A stretch of DNA of 64,000 bases, from NCBI GenBank assembly GCA_963835215.1, contig CAWIES010000003.1, positions 186,001-250,000 of the forward strand, in the 5' to 3' direction. Of the stretch, positions 9,003 through 17,298 are shown piece by piece. The stretch is from Roseiarcus sp963835215. Lineage in GTDB: Bacteria; Pseudomonadota; Alphaproteobacteria; Rhizobiales; Beijerinckiaceae. Within the stretch, counting starts at the first letter, position 1. Every line of letters begins with the position of its first letter. The translations under genes were made by a program, and so were the position numbers. Under the pieces are notes generated by a model. It was not told where the DNA came from, did no database searches, and worked only from the letters and a program-made list of their open reading frames with translations.

Positions 9003-9187
9003 GCCCCCTTCTCCGCGCAGCGGGGAAGGTGGCCGGCGGAGCCGGCCGGATGGGGTGTGGAAAGCAAGGCGCGATTTCGCCAAGCGCCGCGCGAAGATCG
9101 TGCAAGCCACCCCGCAGCCCGCGAGCGGCCCACACCCCATCCGTCATGCTTCGCATGCCACCTTCCCCAGCGAAGCTGGAGAAGGGG
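9003..9187. repeat. Inverted pair of about 56-bp palindromic elements
   Basis: Two related elements, about 9005-9059 and 9131-9187, lie head to head around about 70 bases of spacer. Each reads CCCCTTCTCC, a small hairpin, GGGGAAGGTGGC, a second hairpin, then GGATGGGGTG. The hairpin stems differ between copies but stay palindromic (GGCCGGC/GCCGGCC in one, GCATGC/GCATGA in the other). This looks like a REP/BIME-type interspersed element. It fills the gap between two convergent genes, so it may also end transcription from both sides. Confidence 0.65.
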
Positions 9188-9194
9188 ACGCGCT

Positions 9195-9521
9195 CTACCT
9201 TCGCTTCGCCCGCACGCCGCCGAAATGTCTCGCGAGCAAAATCGCCATCAGCAGCACGCCGAGGCCGACGATCGCCCATTCGGCGACGACGTCGCTCCCC
9301 TTGGGCGCGAAGCTCCACAGAAGCGCGAAGCCGACAGCGATATTCAAGAAGCCCCAGACGACGTTGAAGACCGGCGAGGAGTCGCCGGCGCCCGGCGGCG
9401 AAGCGAATGGCGTTGGAAATCCTCGGCCGCTGATCCCCTCGAAGAAATGGGGCGCGCCATTGGCGAGAAACAGGCCGGCGACGAATTGCAGGACGTAGAT
9501 GTACCAGGGCAGAGAGAACAT
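9195..9521 (-). CDS. Small conserved membrane protein
   Basis: A 108-residue protein with three predicted membrane segments: WYIYVLQFVAGLFLANGAPH near the N terminus, PVFNVVWGFLNIAVGFALLW in the middle and WAIVGLGVLLMAILLARHFG near the end. A short basic tail (RAKRR) follows, as expected for cytoplasmic retention. The Met at 9521 (MFSLPWY) is preferred because it directly starts the first helix; a longer reading to 9566 adds an unconvincing basic leader. Function unknown. It reads toward the inverted repeat pair and the aldolase gene. Confidence 0.6.
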   Translation of the reverse strand: MFSLPWYIYVLQFVAGLFLANGAPHFFEGISGRGFPTPFASPPGAGDSSPVFNVVWGFLNIAVGFALLWSFAPKGSDVVAEWAIVGLGVLLMAILLARHFGGVRAKRR

Positions 9522-9628
9522 CGTGGGCTCGCCTTCACGGCGGAGCGCAATCGTCCGCCTCGGCAATATAGCGCGCGGTCGCCAGAGCGACAGCGCGTTT
9601 GTCGTTGCCGAGGCTCGCGAGACGCTGC

Positions 9629-9868
9629 TCAGGAATGCTTGGCGATATGCCCGGCCAAGTGTCCCGCGTGGTGGTCCTTCACCAGCTTGGAGAGCGAGGG
9701 CTCATCCATCTCGGCGAGGACATGCGCCAAAGTGTCGGTGTCCTTGAACCCCTTGGCGAAGCTGGCGCCGTAATGCTTGCGCAACGTCCCGACATGGGTG
9801 TTGCCGTGCTTCTTGGCGATTTCGCCGTTCTTGTCGCGATGGCGGTGGTCGAGGGCTGGCTCTTTCAT
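9629..9868 (-). CDS. Small conserved hypothetical protein, copy 1
   Basis: A 79-residue hydrophilic protein starting MKEPALDHRHRDKNGEI, rich in His, Lys and Asp, with GNTHVGTLRKHYG and DEPSLSKLVKDHH. The pattern (DHRHRDKNGEI..KHGNT..TLRK.YG) is a small family I associate with Rhizobiales, without known function. A GGGAGGAAC ribosome binding site precedes the ATG. A paralogue with about 58 of 79 identical residues (hand count) lies at 10005-10245 in the same orientation, inside a repeat-flanked cassette. Probably cytoplasmic. Confidence 0.65.
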   Translation of the reverse strand: MKEPALDHRHRDKNGEIAKKHGNTHVGTLRKHYGASFAKGFKDTDTLAHVLAEMDEPSLSKLVKDHHAGHLAGHIAKHS

Positions 9869-9953
9869 GAGTTGTTCCTCCCGTAGCGGACCGAGGCTAT
9901 GGCGTTTTGGGGCGGGTGGAAAGGGGCGATTGGGAGCCCGCCTTGACGCCTCC

Positions 9954-9976
9954 CCTACCCCCGCGCCATCAGCAAT
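9954..9976. repeat. 23-bp direct repeat, left copy
   Basis: A 23-base sequence beginning CCTACCCCCGCGCC that is repeated exactly at 11099-11121. The right copy covers the last codons and stop of xdhC (LLMARG-stop); the left copy preserves the same LLMARG-stop reading on the minus strand without a gene attached. The two copies bracket 9977-11098. Confidence 0.7.
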
Positions 9977-10004
9977 CGCGCTACCACGACGCCATCCGCG
10001 GGGC

Positions 10005-10245
10005 TCAGGAATGCTTGCTGATATGCCGCCCGAGGTTTTCGGTCTGGTGGTCCTTGACCAGCTTGGCCAACGAAGGCTCGTCGAGTTCTAGCGAGCACGT
10101 GCGCCAAGGTGTCGGTGTCTTTGAAGTCGGCGGCAAAGCCAGGGCCGTAATACCTGCGCAAGGCTCCGACAAGCGTGTTGCCGTACCTGCGGGCGATCTC
10201 GCCATTCTTGTCGCGATGGCGGTGGTCGAGACCCGGTTCTTTCAA
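10005..10245 (-). CDS. Small conserved hypothetical protein, copy 2, one frameshift
   Basis: Paralogue of the gene at 9629-9868. It starts at TTG 10245 behind the same GGGAGGAAC ribosome binding site, reads KEPGLDHRHRDKNGEIARRY, and ends LVKDHQTENLGRHISKHS. One extra base at about 10089 shifts the frame after TLAHVLA. Removing it gives AELDEPSLAKLVKDH and exactly 79 residues, the same length as copy 1. It lies between the two 23-bp direct repeats, next to the AT-rich DUF2971 gene. Function unknown. Confidence 0.6.
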
Positions 10246-10364
10246 TGATCGTTCCTCCCAGTAGGCGCCAGTCCGTGAGACTTGCCACGAGCAGGAGTGC
10301 TTGTCTGTGGTCCAGTTAATCAAAAATTCCCAGCACCGGCGCTCGATATGTGGGACCACCGCAG

Positions 10365-11027
10365 TCATTTCCCGATTCCCGAGGCCGCCTTTTTCCAAGT
10401 CTCATTATCGATAATGGTCGAACGCTTCAGTTCGATTTTACCGCAACCCTCTATAGTTCTCAATGTACGGCCCACTGTTTTCTGAAGTTTCTCGGAGAAC
10501 CAAGGACTAAATATAACTCTATCGATCCAATTCAATTTTATCTCAAAGCTCTTATACTGAATTTCTTTCAGGCTGTCTGAATATACGACTCGGTATTCCC
10601 TTTCATCCTCGTAAGCAAGACGCTTAGTAAAAGGCAATTTGGACGTTATAATTACTTGATCTAATTTCAATTGATCTATCGATTTATAATCGATTTCGCT
10701 CATTAACACTTTGGGATTTTTGTCCAGTTCTTCTAACAATTCAGTCTTTCGGAACACTACACACACGCCGTCCGAGCCCCCTGAGAAGACCTTCCAATGG
10801 TGGAACGTCTCTTTCGTTTCTGCAAAACACGCCGCCAGGACAGTTTTTGCTTTAATCCTTCTTTTGTACTCAGCCATAAAATACGAATTGTTCCTGTCCT
10901 CCCATGTTGCAGGATTTAATAGCGTAATCGTCTTGGTGCTCAGCATATGAATTAAGGCCGCGAGGTTGGTATAGCGACGAAAATCGACCACACGTCCCTC
11001 CCCGTCCTGAACTCGACATCTAATCAC
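10365..11027 (-). CDS. DUF2971-like protein in AT-rich segment
   Basis: A 220-residue protein whose layout fits the DUF2971 family. An N-terminal YTNLAALIHMLSTKTITLLN segment is followed by NPATWEDRN (the family's place for the P..FNDP motif), then CFAETKETFHHWKVFSGGSD and GVCVVFRK (the W..Y..G..GVC..F motif), and a Tyr/Glu-rich YEDEREYRVVY near the C terminus. Family function is unknown, and members often sit in mobile or defence islands. Base composition is markedly AT-richer than the neighbours, with codons such as ATA, AAT and TTA, so recent transfer is likely. It lies inside the cassette bracketed by 23-bp repeats. No frameshift. Confidence 0.7.
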   Translation of the reverse strand: MIRCRVQDGEGRVVDFRRYTNLAALIHMLSTKTITLLNPATWEDRNNSYFMAEYKRRIKAKTVLAACFAETKETFHHWKVFSGGSDGVCVVFRKTELLEELDKNPKVLMSEIDYKSIDQLKLDQVIITSKLPFTKRLAYEDEREYRVVYSDSLKEIQYKSFEIKLNWIDRVIFSPWFSEKLQKTVGRTLRTIEGCGKIELKRSTIIDNETWKKAASGIGK

Positions 11028-11098
11028 AGTTTCAACTATTTGGATAAGACTACCGAAAATCGAGCCTTCGTTGCGGGGCTACTAAGGGGTTTTTGTGT

Positions 11099-11121
11099 CC
11101 TACCCCCGCGCCATCAGCAAT
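11099..11121. repeat. 23-bp direct repeat, right copy, at xdhC 3' end
   Basis: Exact copy of 9954-9976. It encodes the last residues of XdhC on the minus strand (QLLMARG and the stop), so the cassette junction leaves xdhC with an intact 3' end. Integration that rebuilds a gene's 3' end is typical of site-specific insertion, although no integrase gene is present between the copies. Confidence 0.7.
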
Positions 11122-12012
11122 TGCGCCGCTGTCGCCGCCGCGATCACCGCCGGTTCCTTGCCTTCGACGCCGGCGACGCCGATCGGGCAGATGAGGCGAG
11201 CGACGTTGCCCTCGTGAAGGCCGGCGGCGCGGAGCTGGCTGACGAAGCGCGCGCGCTTGGTCGCCGAACCGATCAGGCCGACATAGGGAAAGCGGCCTTG
11301 GGTCAGCGCCTCGGCGACGATGGCGAGATCGAGCGCGTGCGAATGGGTCATCACCACGACCAACGCGCCGTCGGGCGCTTGCCCGAGTTCGGCGGGCGGA
11401 TCGGCGGCGGCGATCATCGCGACATTGGCGGGGACGAGCTTGGGGAATTCCTCTGGGCGCGGGTCGATCCAGCGCACCGCGAAGGGCAGCGGCGCCAGCG
11501 CCAGCGCCAGCGCGCGCCCGACATGGCCGGCGCCGAAGAGATAGACCGGCGTCACGAGTTCACCGAAGGCTTCGCGCCAGCCGCCCGCTTCGCTCGCGCC
11601 CTCGCCGAGGCGGCGCTCGATGCGCCCGTCATCGCCAAGACGCGCCAGCGCGACGAACGGGCCTTCGCGCTCGGCGGCGCGCAGGATCGCCAGCGCGGCG
11701 GCGTCGCGCGCGTCGAAGGTCTCGATTCGCCAGACAACGCGCCCGCCGCAGCATTGGCCGAGCTCTGGTCCGAGCGCGACGGTGCGCCGGCTCGCCGGCC
11801 CGCGCCCGGCGCTGAGCGCCGCCCCGGCCGCTTCGAGCGCCTGGCGCTCAAGCTCGCCCCCGCCAATCGAGCCATGAAAGCCGCCCGCTCGGCCGCACCA
11901 CCATCCGCGCCCCCGCTTCGCGCGGGCTCGAGCCCTTGGTCTCGACCAGCGTAACCAGCGCCGCCGCGCCTTCGGCTTCGATCGATTCGGTCAGGCGGCG
12001 GAAGGGTTCCAT
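11100..12012 (-). CDS. xdhC: Xanthine dehydrogenase accessory protein XdhC, one frameshift
   Basis: XdhC binds molybdenum cofactor, protects it during sulfuration and hands it to the XdhB subunit. The corrected protein has 303 residues. The N-terminal CoxI domain has VETKGSSPREAGARMVV and GSIGGGELE, then CCGG. The C-terminal Rossmann domain has VYLFGAGHVGRALA and YVGLIGSATKRARF, then VARLICPIG. One extra G at about 11885 splits the N-terminal 44 residues from the rest. The start at 12012 (MEPFRRLTE) was chosen from family alignment memory. It belongs with xdhA and xdhB but is separated from them by nearly 3 kb of inserted sequence. Confidence 0.88.
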
Positions 12013-12083
12013 GAGGCGTCCGGGGCCGCAGGGGCGCGGCCGGGGGCAATATAGCATCGCCGCGAGACCAGCAGACCCCGCTC

Positions 12084-12114
12084 GTCATGCCCGGCCTTGT
12101 GCCGGGCATCCACG
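12084..12114. repeat. Interspersed palindromic repeat
   Basis: GTC, ATGCCCGGC (12087-12095), loop CTTGT, GCCGGGCAT (12101-12109), CCACG. Perfect 9-base arms. GTCATGCCCGG...CCGGGCATCCACG is a motif I know as widespread between genes in Rhizobiales genomes. It lies between the start of xdhC and the end of the methyltransferase gene. Confidence 0.55.
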
Positions 12115-12131
12115 CCGTGACGCGGGGCGGA

Positions 12132-13850
12132 CTATTGCTTAGTCGGGCCGAATCTTAAAAAGCGGGGATCCACGATCTCCCCCTCTCGCGCGATTGGGCG
12201 ATCTCCGGGAATGGGTAGGAGTAGCTCAAGCTGATCGCGGTCCCGCGCGGCATGGGACCGCGGCGCGCTGCGCACGGGATCGGGAAGGCGCGGCATCTTA
12301 GGAAGGCGACCGTCCAGTAGGTCGGCGACCGTCACAATCTGAATACGCGGCAGCCAACCATGTGCCGATTTCTCCGCAAATCCGTACGCCGCAGCGTCGC
12401 TGATCATCCCCTTGCTCGGTTCGTTAAGTGTGATGAGGATTCCCATATTAGCGTCCGGCTCGCGTTGCACGACGCCACTCAAATCTCGAACCATTGACGG
12501 GTTAAGATGCTCGCCGCCCTTCACAGAGACGATGATTCGCCCGTGGCCATACGGGCCATTGGCGAAATAGATATTCCCGTCAATTCCCCGATCTCCGCCT
12601 TTTTTGGACTGATAGGATTGGCATCCCAAAAGCCAAGCCGCCCACCATTGGAATTGATATTTGTCTCGCCGCGCCAGTTCGACAGCGCCCGCAAAGTCTG
12701 TTGGGCGTCCAGCGACCTCGTACTGAGACCCAACACCGAGTTTCTTCAAGCGAGTCTCAATTAGGGTTACGGCATAATGTGTTACGTCGATCCCTACCCA
12801 TTGACGCTTTAGTTCTTCGGCGGCTTCGATTGTCGTACCGCATCCGCAAAACGGGTCTAGAACGGTGCTTCCTTCGACGGACGACGCCTTTAGAATCCTC
12901 CGCAGCAGCGAGACGGGCTTTTGGGTGGGGTACCCAAGGGCCTCACGCGCTCCGGCATTCAAAGCGCCGATGTCAGTCCATAGGTTGCTGACGACCTGTC
13001 CCTTATTCTCATCCAAGTATCGTTTGAGACGGATGCGCTGATTTCGATCTTCGGGATAGAATAGGCGCCCTTCCGAATCGAGGCGAGCCATCGTTTCAGG
13101 GCTATATCGCCAACCCCGAGTAGGTGGCTCGTATCCCTTCCAGGCGTACCATCCGTTCGGCTTCCCTGTCTGCTTGTTGATCGCCGACATGCCGCCGCCT
13201 TCTGGGGCAGCGATATTATCTAATTGGAATCGTCGGCCCCCTGAATCAATGTGTTTGTAGAATTTCTTCACGTATTCTTCGCTCAGCGGCTCTCTCACGA
13301 CATGAAACGCGGAATCTGGCGATGCAGAGTAGAAAAGAATTGAATCGTTGACAGTTGCAAATTTCGTAGTTGCGTCGCTATGTGCGGTGGCCCGCTTCCA
13401 GATTATTTCGCTACGGAAGTTTTGCGGGCCAAATATACCATCCATTATCAATTTAAGATAATGGCTTGCGTTCGGATCACAATGAAGATAAATTGAGCCG
13501 TTCGGTCGCAATACTCGTTTTAATTCTAGCAGTCGAACAGTCATCATGGCCAGATAGGCCATCATAGCATTCTGCCCTAGCCATGAACGCAATGATCGAA
13601 GCAAGATCGCCGCGTTCGTCTGCGATCTATCAACCTCGTCATATGCAATCGCGGCAGAATCCCCCCATCCCCATGTGTCCCTGAATGCTTCCGCTTGAGC
13701 CTCCGACGGCACGCCGGCGGATTCCTTGAACAAGACATTATAGGTGGCGCTGGAATTGAAGGGAGGGTCAAGATAGATGAGATCGGCAGATTCGTCTTTT
13801 ATCTGCTCGCGCAATACGTCGAGGTTGTCGCCGAAATAAAGCTTGTTCAC
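12132..13850 (-). CDS. DNA methyltransferase fused to Mrr-like endonuclease domain
   Basis: A 572-residue protein. The first roughly 390 residues form a beta-class N4/N6-adenine or cytosine methyltransferase: YFGDNLDVL, catalytic DLIYLDPPF near residue 25, target-recognition region, GYPTQKPVSLL, and the SAM-binding LDPFCGCGTT near residue 335. The C-terminal part (about 400-520) resembles an Mrr-type PD-(D/E)xK nuclease: GGDRGIDGNIYF, IIVSVKGGEHL, then GILITL. In that motif the usual E/Q-x-K reads S-V-K. A GTG at 13850 gives the conserved start (VNKLYFGDN); the frame is open upstream to a TTG at 14075. The gene is AT-richer than its neighbours and separates xdhC from xdhB. Probably a single-chain restriction-modification enzyme or a diverged relative. 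Confidence 0.78.
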   Translation of the reverse strand: MNKLYFGDNLDVLREQIKDESADLIYLDPPFNSSATYNVLFKESAGVPSEAQAEAFRDTWGWGDSAAIAYDEVDRSQTNAAILLRSLRSWLGQNAMMAYLAMMTVRLLELKRVLRPNGSIYLHCDPNASHYLKLIMDGIFGPQNFRSEIIWKRATAHSDATTKFATVNDSILFYSASPDSAFHVVREPLSEEYVKKFYKHIDSGGRRFQLDNIAAPEGGGMSAINKQTGKPNGWYAWKGYEPPTRGWRYSPETMARLDSEGRLFYPEDRNQRIRLKRYLDENKGQVVSNLWTDIGALNAGAREALGYPTQKPVSLLRRILKASSVEGSTVLDPFCGCGTTIEAAEELKRQWVGIDVTHYAVTLIETRLKKLGVGSQYEVAGRPTDFAGAVELARRDKYQFQWWAAWLLGCQSYQSKKGGDRGIDGNIYFANGPYGHGRIIVSVKGGEHLNPSMVRDLSGVVQREPDANMGILITLNEPSKGMISDAAAYGFAEKSAHGWLPRIQIVTVADLLDGRLPKMPRLPDPVRSAPRSHAARDRDQLELLLPIPGDRPIAREGEIVDPRFLRFGPTKQ

Positions 13851-14228
13851 AACGCAACCGGCTATACGCCGCCGGCCTCCCCAAGAAGCGCACGGGGCAA
13901 ATACTAACAGGTCCTTAAGCACAGATTGGGTATTAGTTAATAGATGGTTAACAACGAGTGTGATGTCACCGAGCTGCCGCGCCGCTTTTGTGCCGGCGTC
14001 CTTGAACGCATTCGCGCTCCCCGGAGGTCGACGGCGCCGCAGGTCGTCGGAAATGAATAGGATCGTTCGCTCCAAACCGACCGCGACAATGTCTTTCTGT
14101 TTAATAGAATTTAGGATATAGTCGCTTTCCGTTTTACCGATGGTCCGGCCCTGCCCTCCTCACCCAAACCGCCCCTTCGCAACGTCGCCGCCAGCCGTGA
14201 GCGCGCGCGGCGCGCCTTCGCGCGGCTG
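13851..14228. other. AT-rich upstream region of the methyltransferase
   Basis: About 380 bases with no firm gene. On the minus strand the methyltransferase frame stays open from 14075 (TTG) and encodes about 75 plausible residues (ERTILFISDDLRRR, then TLVVNHLLTNTQSV) before the conserved GTG. This could be an N-terminal extension or the remnant of another gene. The composition changes back to GC-rich near 14140, which marks the probable edge of the foreign segment and the beginning of the next gene's truncated 5' end. Confidence 0.4.
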
Positions 14229-14675
14229 ATGGAGGGTCAGTCGACCCAGGCCATCGCCGAGGCCGAGGGGCTCACCGCCCGGCGCGTTCAGCAGATCATC
14301 CGCGCCGAACTCAAGCGTCGCGAGGCCAATCCCGCCGAGGATTATCTGCTCACGCAGATCGCGCGGTTAGAGCGGGCGGTCGAATTGCTCGGCCGCCAGA
14401 TCGACGAGGGCAAGGCGACGGCGGCGCTCGCCTTCGTCCGCGCGATCGAAATGCTCGCCAAGCTCACGCGCGGGCCGCTGCATCTCGAAAGCCCGCTCTA
14501 TCGTCGGGAAGGCGATGTCGCGGCGCTCGCCGAGCGGCTCAAGCGTCTCGATGCGGCGCGCGAGATCGTCGCCGGCGCCGCCGCGAAGGCCGCGGCGAAA
14601 CGAAACGGCGGGCAAGAGACTGAAAAGACGCAGAGCGACGAAACCAGCAATTTCGCCGAGGCCGCAAATCCATGA
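14229..14675 (+). CDS. Helix-turn-helix hypothetical protein
   Basis: A 148-residue protein with an N-terminal helix-turn-helix: STQAIAEAEGLTARRVQQII (about residues 5-24), where AIAEAEGLT and RRVQQII are the two helices. A helical segment follows (LERAVELLGRQIDEGKATAA, then ALAFVRAIEMLAKLT) and a Lys/Ala-rich tail. The frame extends upstream through SRERARRAFARL without an ATG, GTG or TTG before a stop near 14110, and the ATG at 14229 lacks a clear ribosome binding site. The 5' end may have been removed by the neighbouring AT-rich insertion. It is the only plus-strand gene inside the xdh region. Function unknown. Confidence 0.5.
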   Translation: MEGQSTQAIAEAEGLTARRVQQIIRAELKRREANPAEDYLLTQIARLERAVELLGRQIDEGKATAALAFVRAIEMLAKLTRGPLHLESPLYRREGDVAALAERLKRLDAAREIVAGAAAKAAAKRNGGQETEKTQSDETSNFAEAANP

Positions 14676-14746
14676 CTTGCGCCGTGCGCGACGTTGCGCG
14701 TCGCTTCCTTTGGTTGCGTCCCGCTTCGCTTGGCTGCGCGCGCCAT

Positions 14747-14932
14747 CCTCCCCCGCAACGCGGGGGAGGGGGACCGCGCGTGAGCGCGGTGGAGGGGGCG
14801 CGGCCGGCATCGGCGGCGGCAAGACGCGGCGAGGCAAGGCGTGGGGCGATTTCGACGATCTCTTTCGTCGCTTGTCGCTCACCCCCTCCACCGCGCTTCG
14901 CGCGGTCCCCCTCCCCCGCGTTGCGGGGGAGG
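14747..14932. repeat. Inverted pair of 51-bp palindromic elements
   Basis: Element 14747-14798 and element 14882-14932 are reverse complements apart from two or three bases in one hairpin loop (CGCG-TGAG versus CGCG-AAGC). Each has two hairpins: CCCCCGC/GCGGGGG and ACCGCGC/GCGCGGT. They sit about 80 bases apart in the gap between two convergent genes, as the pair at 9003-9187 does. They are likely REP/MITE-type elements, and the whole region 14676-14966 holds nothing else recognisable. Confidence 0.7.
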
Positions 14933-14966
14933 AAGGGCGCCCCGTCGCGAACGGGAGAGGCGCGCC

Positions 14967-17298
14967 CTACCCGCCGAGCGACCTGATCGCGTTCAAGATC
15001 GATTCCGGCGTGCATGGCGCCTCGAGCTTGGGCTGGCCCTTCGGCGCGGTCGCGTGCACCGCGTCGAGGATCGCCGAATAGACGGCGATCGCCAGCATGA
15101 AGGGCGGCTCGCCGACCGCCTTCGAGCGATAGATGCTCTCGACCGGATTGGGCCGCATGTGCAGGCGGGTGCGGAAGTCGGGCGGCGCGTCGGAGGCGAC
15201 CGGGATCTTGTAGGTCGAGGGCGCGTGCGTCGACAATCTGCCCTTGGCGTCGAACACCAGCTCCTCGGTGGTCAGCCAGCCGAGCGCCCTGAATGAAGGC
15301 GCCTTCGACCTGGCCAAGGTCGAGCGCCGGATTGAGCGACGCGCCGACGTCGTGGAGCAGATCGGCGCGCAGCGTCTTCATCTCGCCGGTCAGCGTGTCG
15401 ACCACCACCTCGCAGCAGGCGGCGCCGAAGGCGAAATAGAAGAACGGTTTTCCCTGCGCCTTGTCGCGATCCCAACTGATGTGCGGCGTTTTGTAGTAGC
15501 CGGCGGCCGAGAGTTGCACGCGCGAATGCCGGCAGGCCTTGGCGAGTTCGCCAAAGCTCATCGAGGCGTTGCCGCCGAAGACGCGCCCGTCGCGAAACGC
15601 CACCGATTCCGGCGCGACATCCCATTGCGCGGCGGCGACTTCGGCCATGCGGCGCTTGAGCTCACGCGCGCCCGCCTGCGCCGCCATGCCGTTGATGTCC
15701 GAGCCGGCCGAAGCGGCGGTCGGCGAAGCGTTGGGCACTTTGGCGGTGTTGGTGGCGGTGATGCGCACCCAGTCGAGCGGCACGCCGAATTCTTCCGCCA
15801 CCACCTGCGCGACCTTGGTGAACAGGCCCTGCCCCATCTCGGTGCCGCCGTGATTGAGATGGATCGAGCCGTCGGTGTAGACGTGCACCAGCGCCCCGGC
15901 CTGATTGAGATGGATCAGCGTGAAGGAGATGCCGAACATCACCGGCGTCAGTCCGATGCCGCGCTTGAGGATCGGGCTCTTGGCGTTGAAGGCGGCGATC
16001 TCGGCGCGGCGCGCGCGATAGTCGGACGACGCCTCAAGCTCGTCGATCAGCGCCGGCAGCGTGTCGCAATCCTCCAGCGTCTGGCCATAGGGCGTCTTGT
16101 CGCCGCCGGGGCGCAGGAAATTCGCCTTGCGCACGTCGAGCGGATCGAGGCCGCGCTCACGCGCGATCGCGTCCATCGCGCGTTCGATCGCCAGCATGCC
16201 CTGCGGGCCGCCGAAACCGCGGAAGGCGGTGTTGGAGACGGTGTTGGTCTTGAGGCGGCGCGAAGCGATGTGGACATCGGGCAGCCAGTAGCAATTGCCG
16301 GCGTGGAACATCGCCCGGTCGACGACGCCGAGCGACAGATCGACCGAACAGCCGCAGCGCGCGTTGAGCATGACGTCGTAGGCGCGGATGCGGCCGGAAT
16401 CGTCGTAGCCGACCCGCCAGTCGTCGCGGAAATCATGGCGCTTGCCGGTGAGGGCGAAATCGTCGTCGCGGTCGAGCCTGAGCTTGCACGGCGCGCCGGT
16501 GGCGCGCGCGGCGAGCGCGGCGAGCGCGGCCCAGGCGCAGGCCTGGCTCTCCTTGCCGCCAAAGCCCCCACCCATGCGCCGCGTCTCGACGGTGACGAAG
16601 GCGTCGGGCAGTCCGAGTACACGCGCGACGATGTGCTGAACCTCGGTCGGGTCCTGGGTCGAGCAATGGACCGTCATTTCGCCCGCTTCCCCCGGCATGG
16701 CGAACGAGACTTGGCCTTCGAGATAAAAGTGCTCCTGGCCGCCGACTTCGAGCGCGCCCTCGAGGCGATGCGGCGCAGCGCCAAATGCGCGCGCGACGTC
16801 GCCGCGGCCATAGGCATAGTCGGGCAGCACCCGCTCGCCGGTAAGAAGCGCGTCGGCGACCGAGATCGCCGGCTTCGCTTCCTCGATCTCGATTTTCGCG
16901 AGGCGCACCGCCCGGCGCGCGGCGTCGCGCGTCTTGCCGGCGACGATGAACAGCGCCTGGCTATGGAAGAGGATCTCGTTGAAGGCGAGCAGCGGCTCGT
17001 CGTTGAAGGCCGGCGCGACGTCGTTCTTGCCGGGAATGTCGGCGGCCGACAGCACCACGATCACGCCGTCGGCGGCGCGCACGGCGGAAAGGTCGAGCGC
17101 GCGCAAGGTTCCGCGCGCCTTGTCGGCCATGCCGACCGCGATGTGCAGCGTGCCCTGCGGCTCGCGAATGTCGTCGACATAGGCCGCCGCGCCGCTGACG
17201 TGCAGGCGCGCCGAATCGTGAGGATGCGGCTTGTGGACGACGGAGGTCTCGTCGCGCGGTTCGTAAACCGGAACGCTTGTTCGGCTAGAGCGCGCCAA
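14967..17298 (-). CDS. xdhB: Xanthine dehydrogenase molybdopterin-binding subunit XdhB, one frameshift
   Basis: Large subunit of the molybdenum hydroxylase that oxidises hypoxanthine and xanthine to urate. The corrected protein has 776 residues. It begins with the a/b hammerhead domain (HDSARLHVSGAAAYVDDI) and has the cofactor-binding motifs MGGGFGGKESQ, NTAFRGFGGPQGM and GGTEMGQGLFTKV. The active-site glutamate region SKAVGEPPFMLA is near the C terminus. One extra base near 15285 shifts the last roughly 105 residues; removing it gives GAFIQGLGWLTTEEL. The gene overlaps xdhA by 14 bases. Related purine or nicotinate hydroxylases are possible, but the XdhABC set favours xanthine. Confidence 0.9.

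Noticed and set aside
13942..14060. Short plus-strand frame MVNNECDVTELPRRF upstream of the methyltransferase
   Set aside because: No ribosome binding site, no similarity, and it opposes a better coding-like frame on the minus strand.
14229..14675. Small terminase / gene-transfer-agent start
   Set aside because: The HTH is terminase-like only in general form; no large terminase, portal or capsid gene follows.
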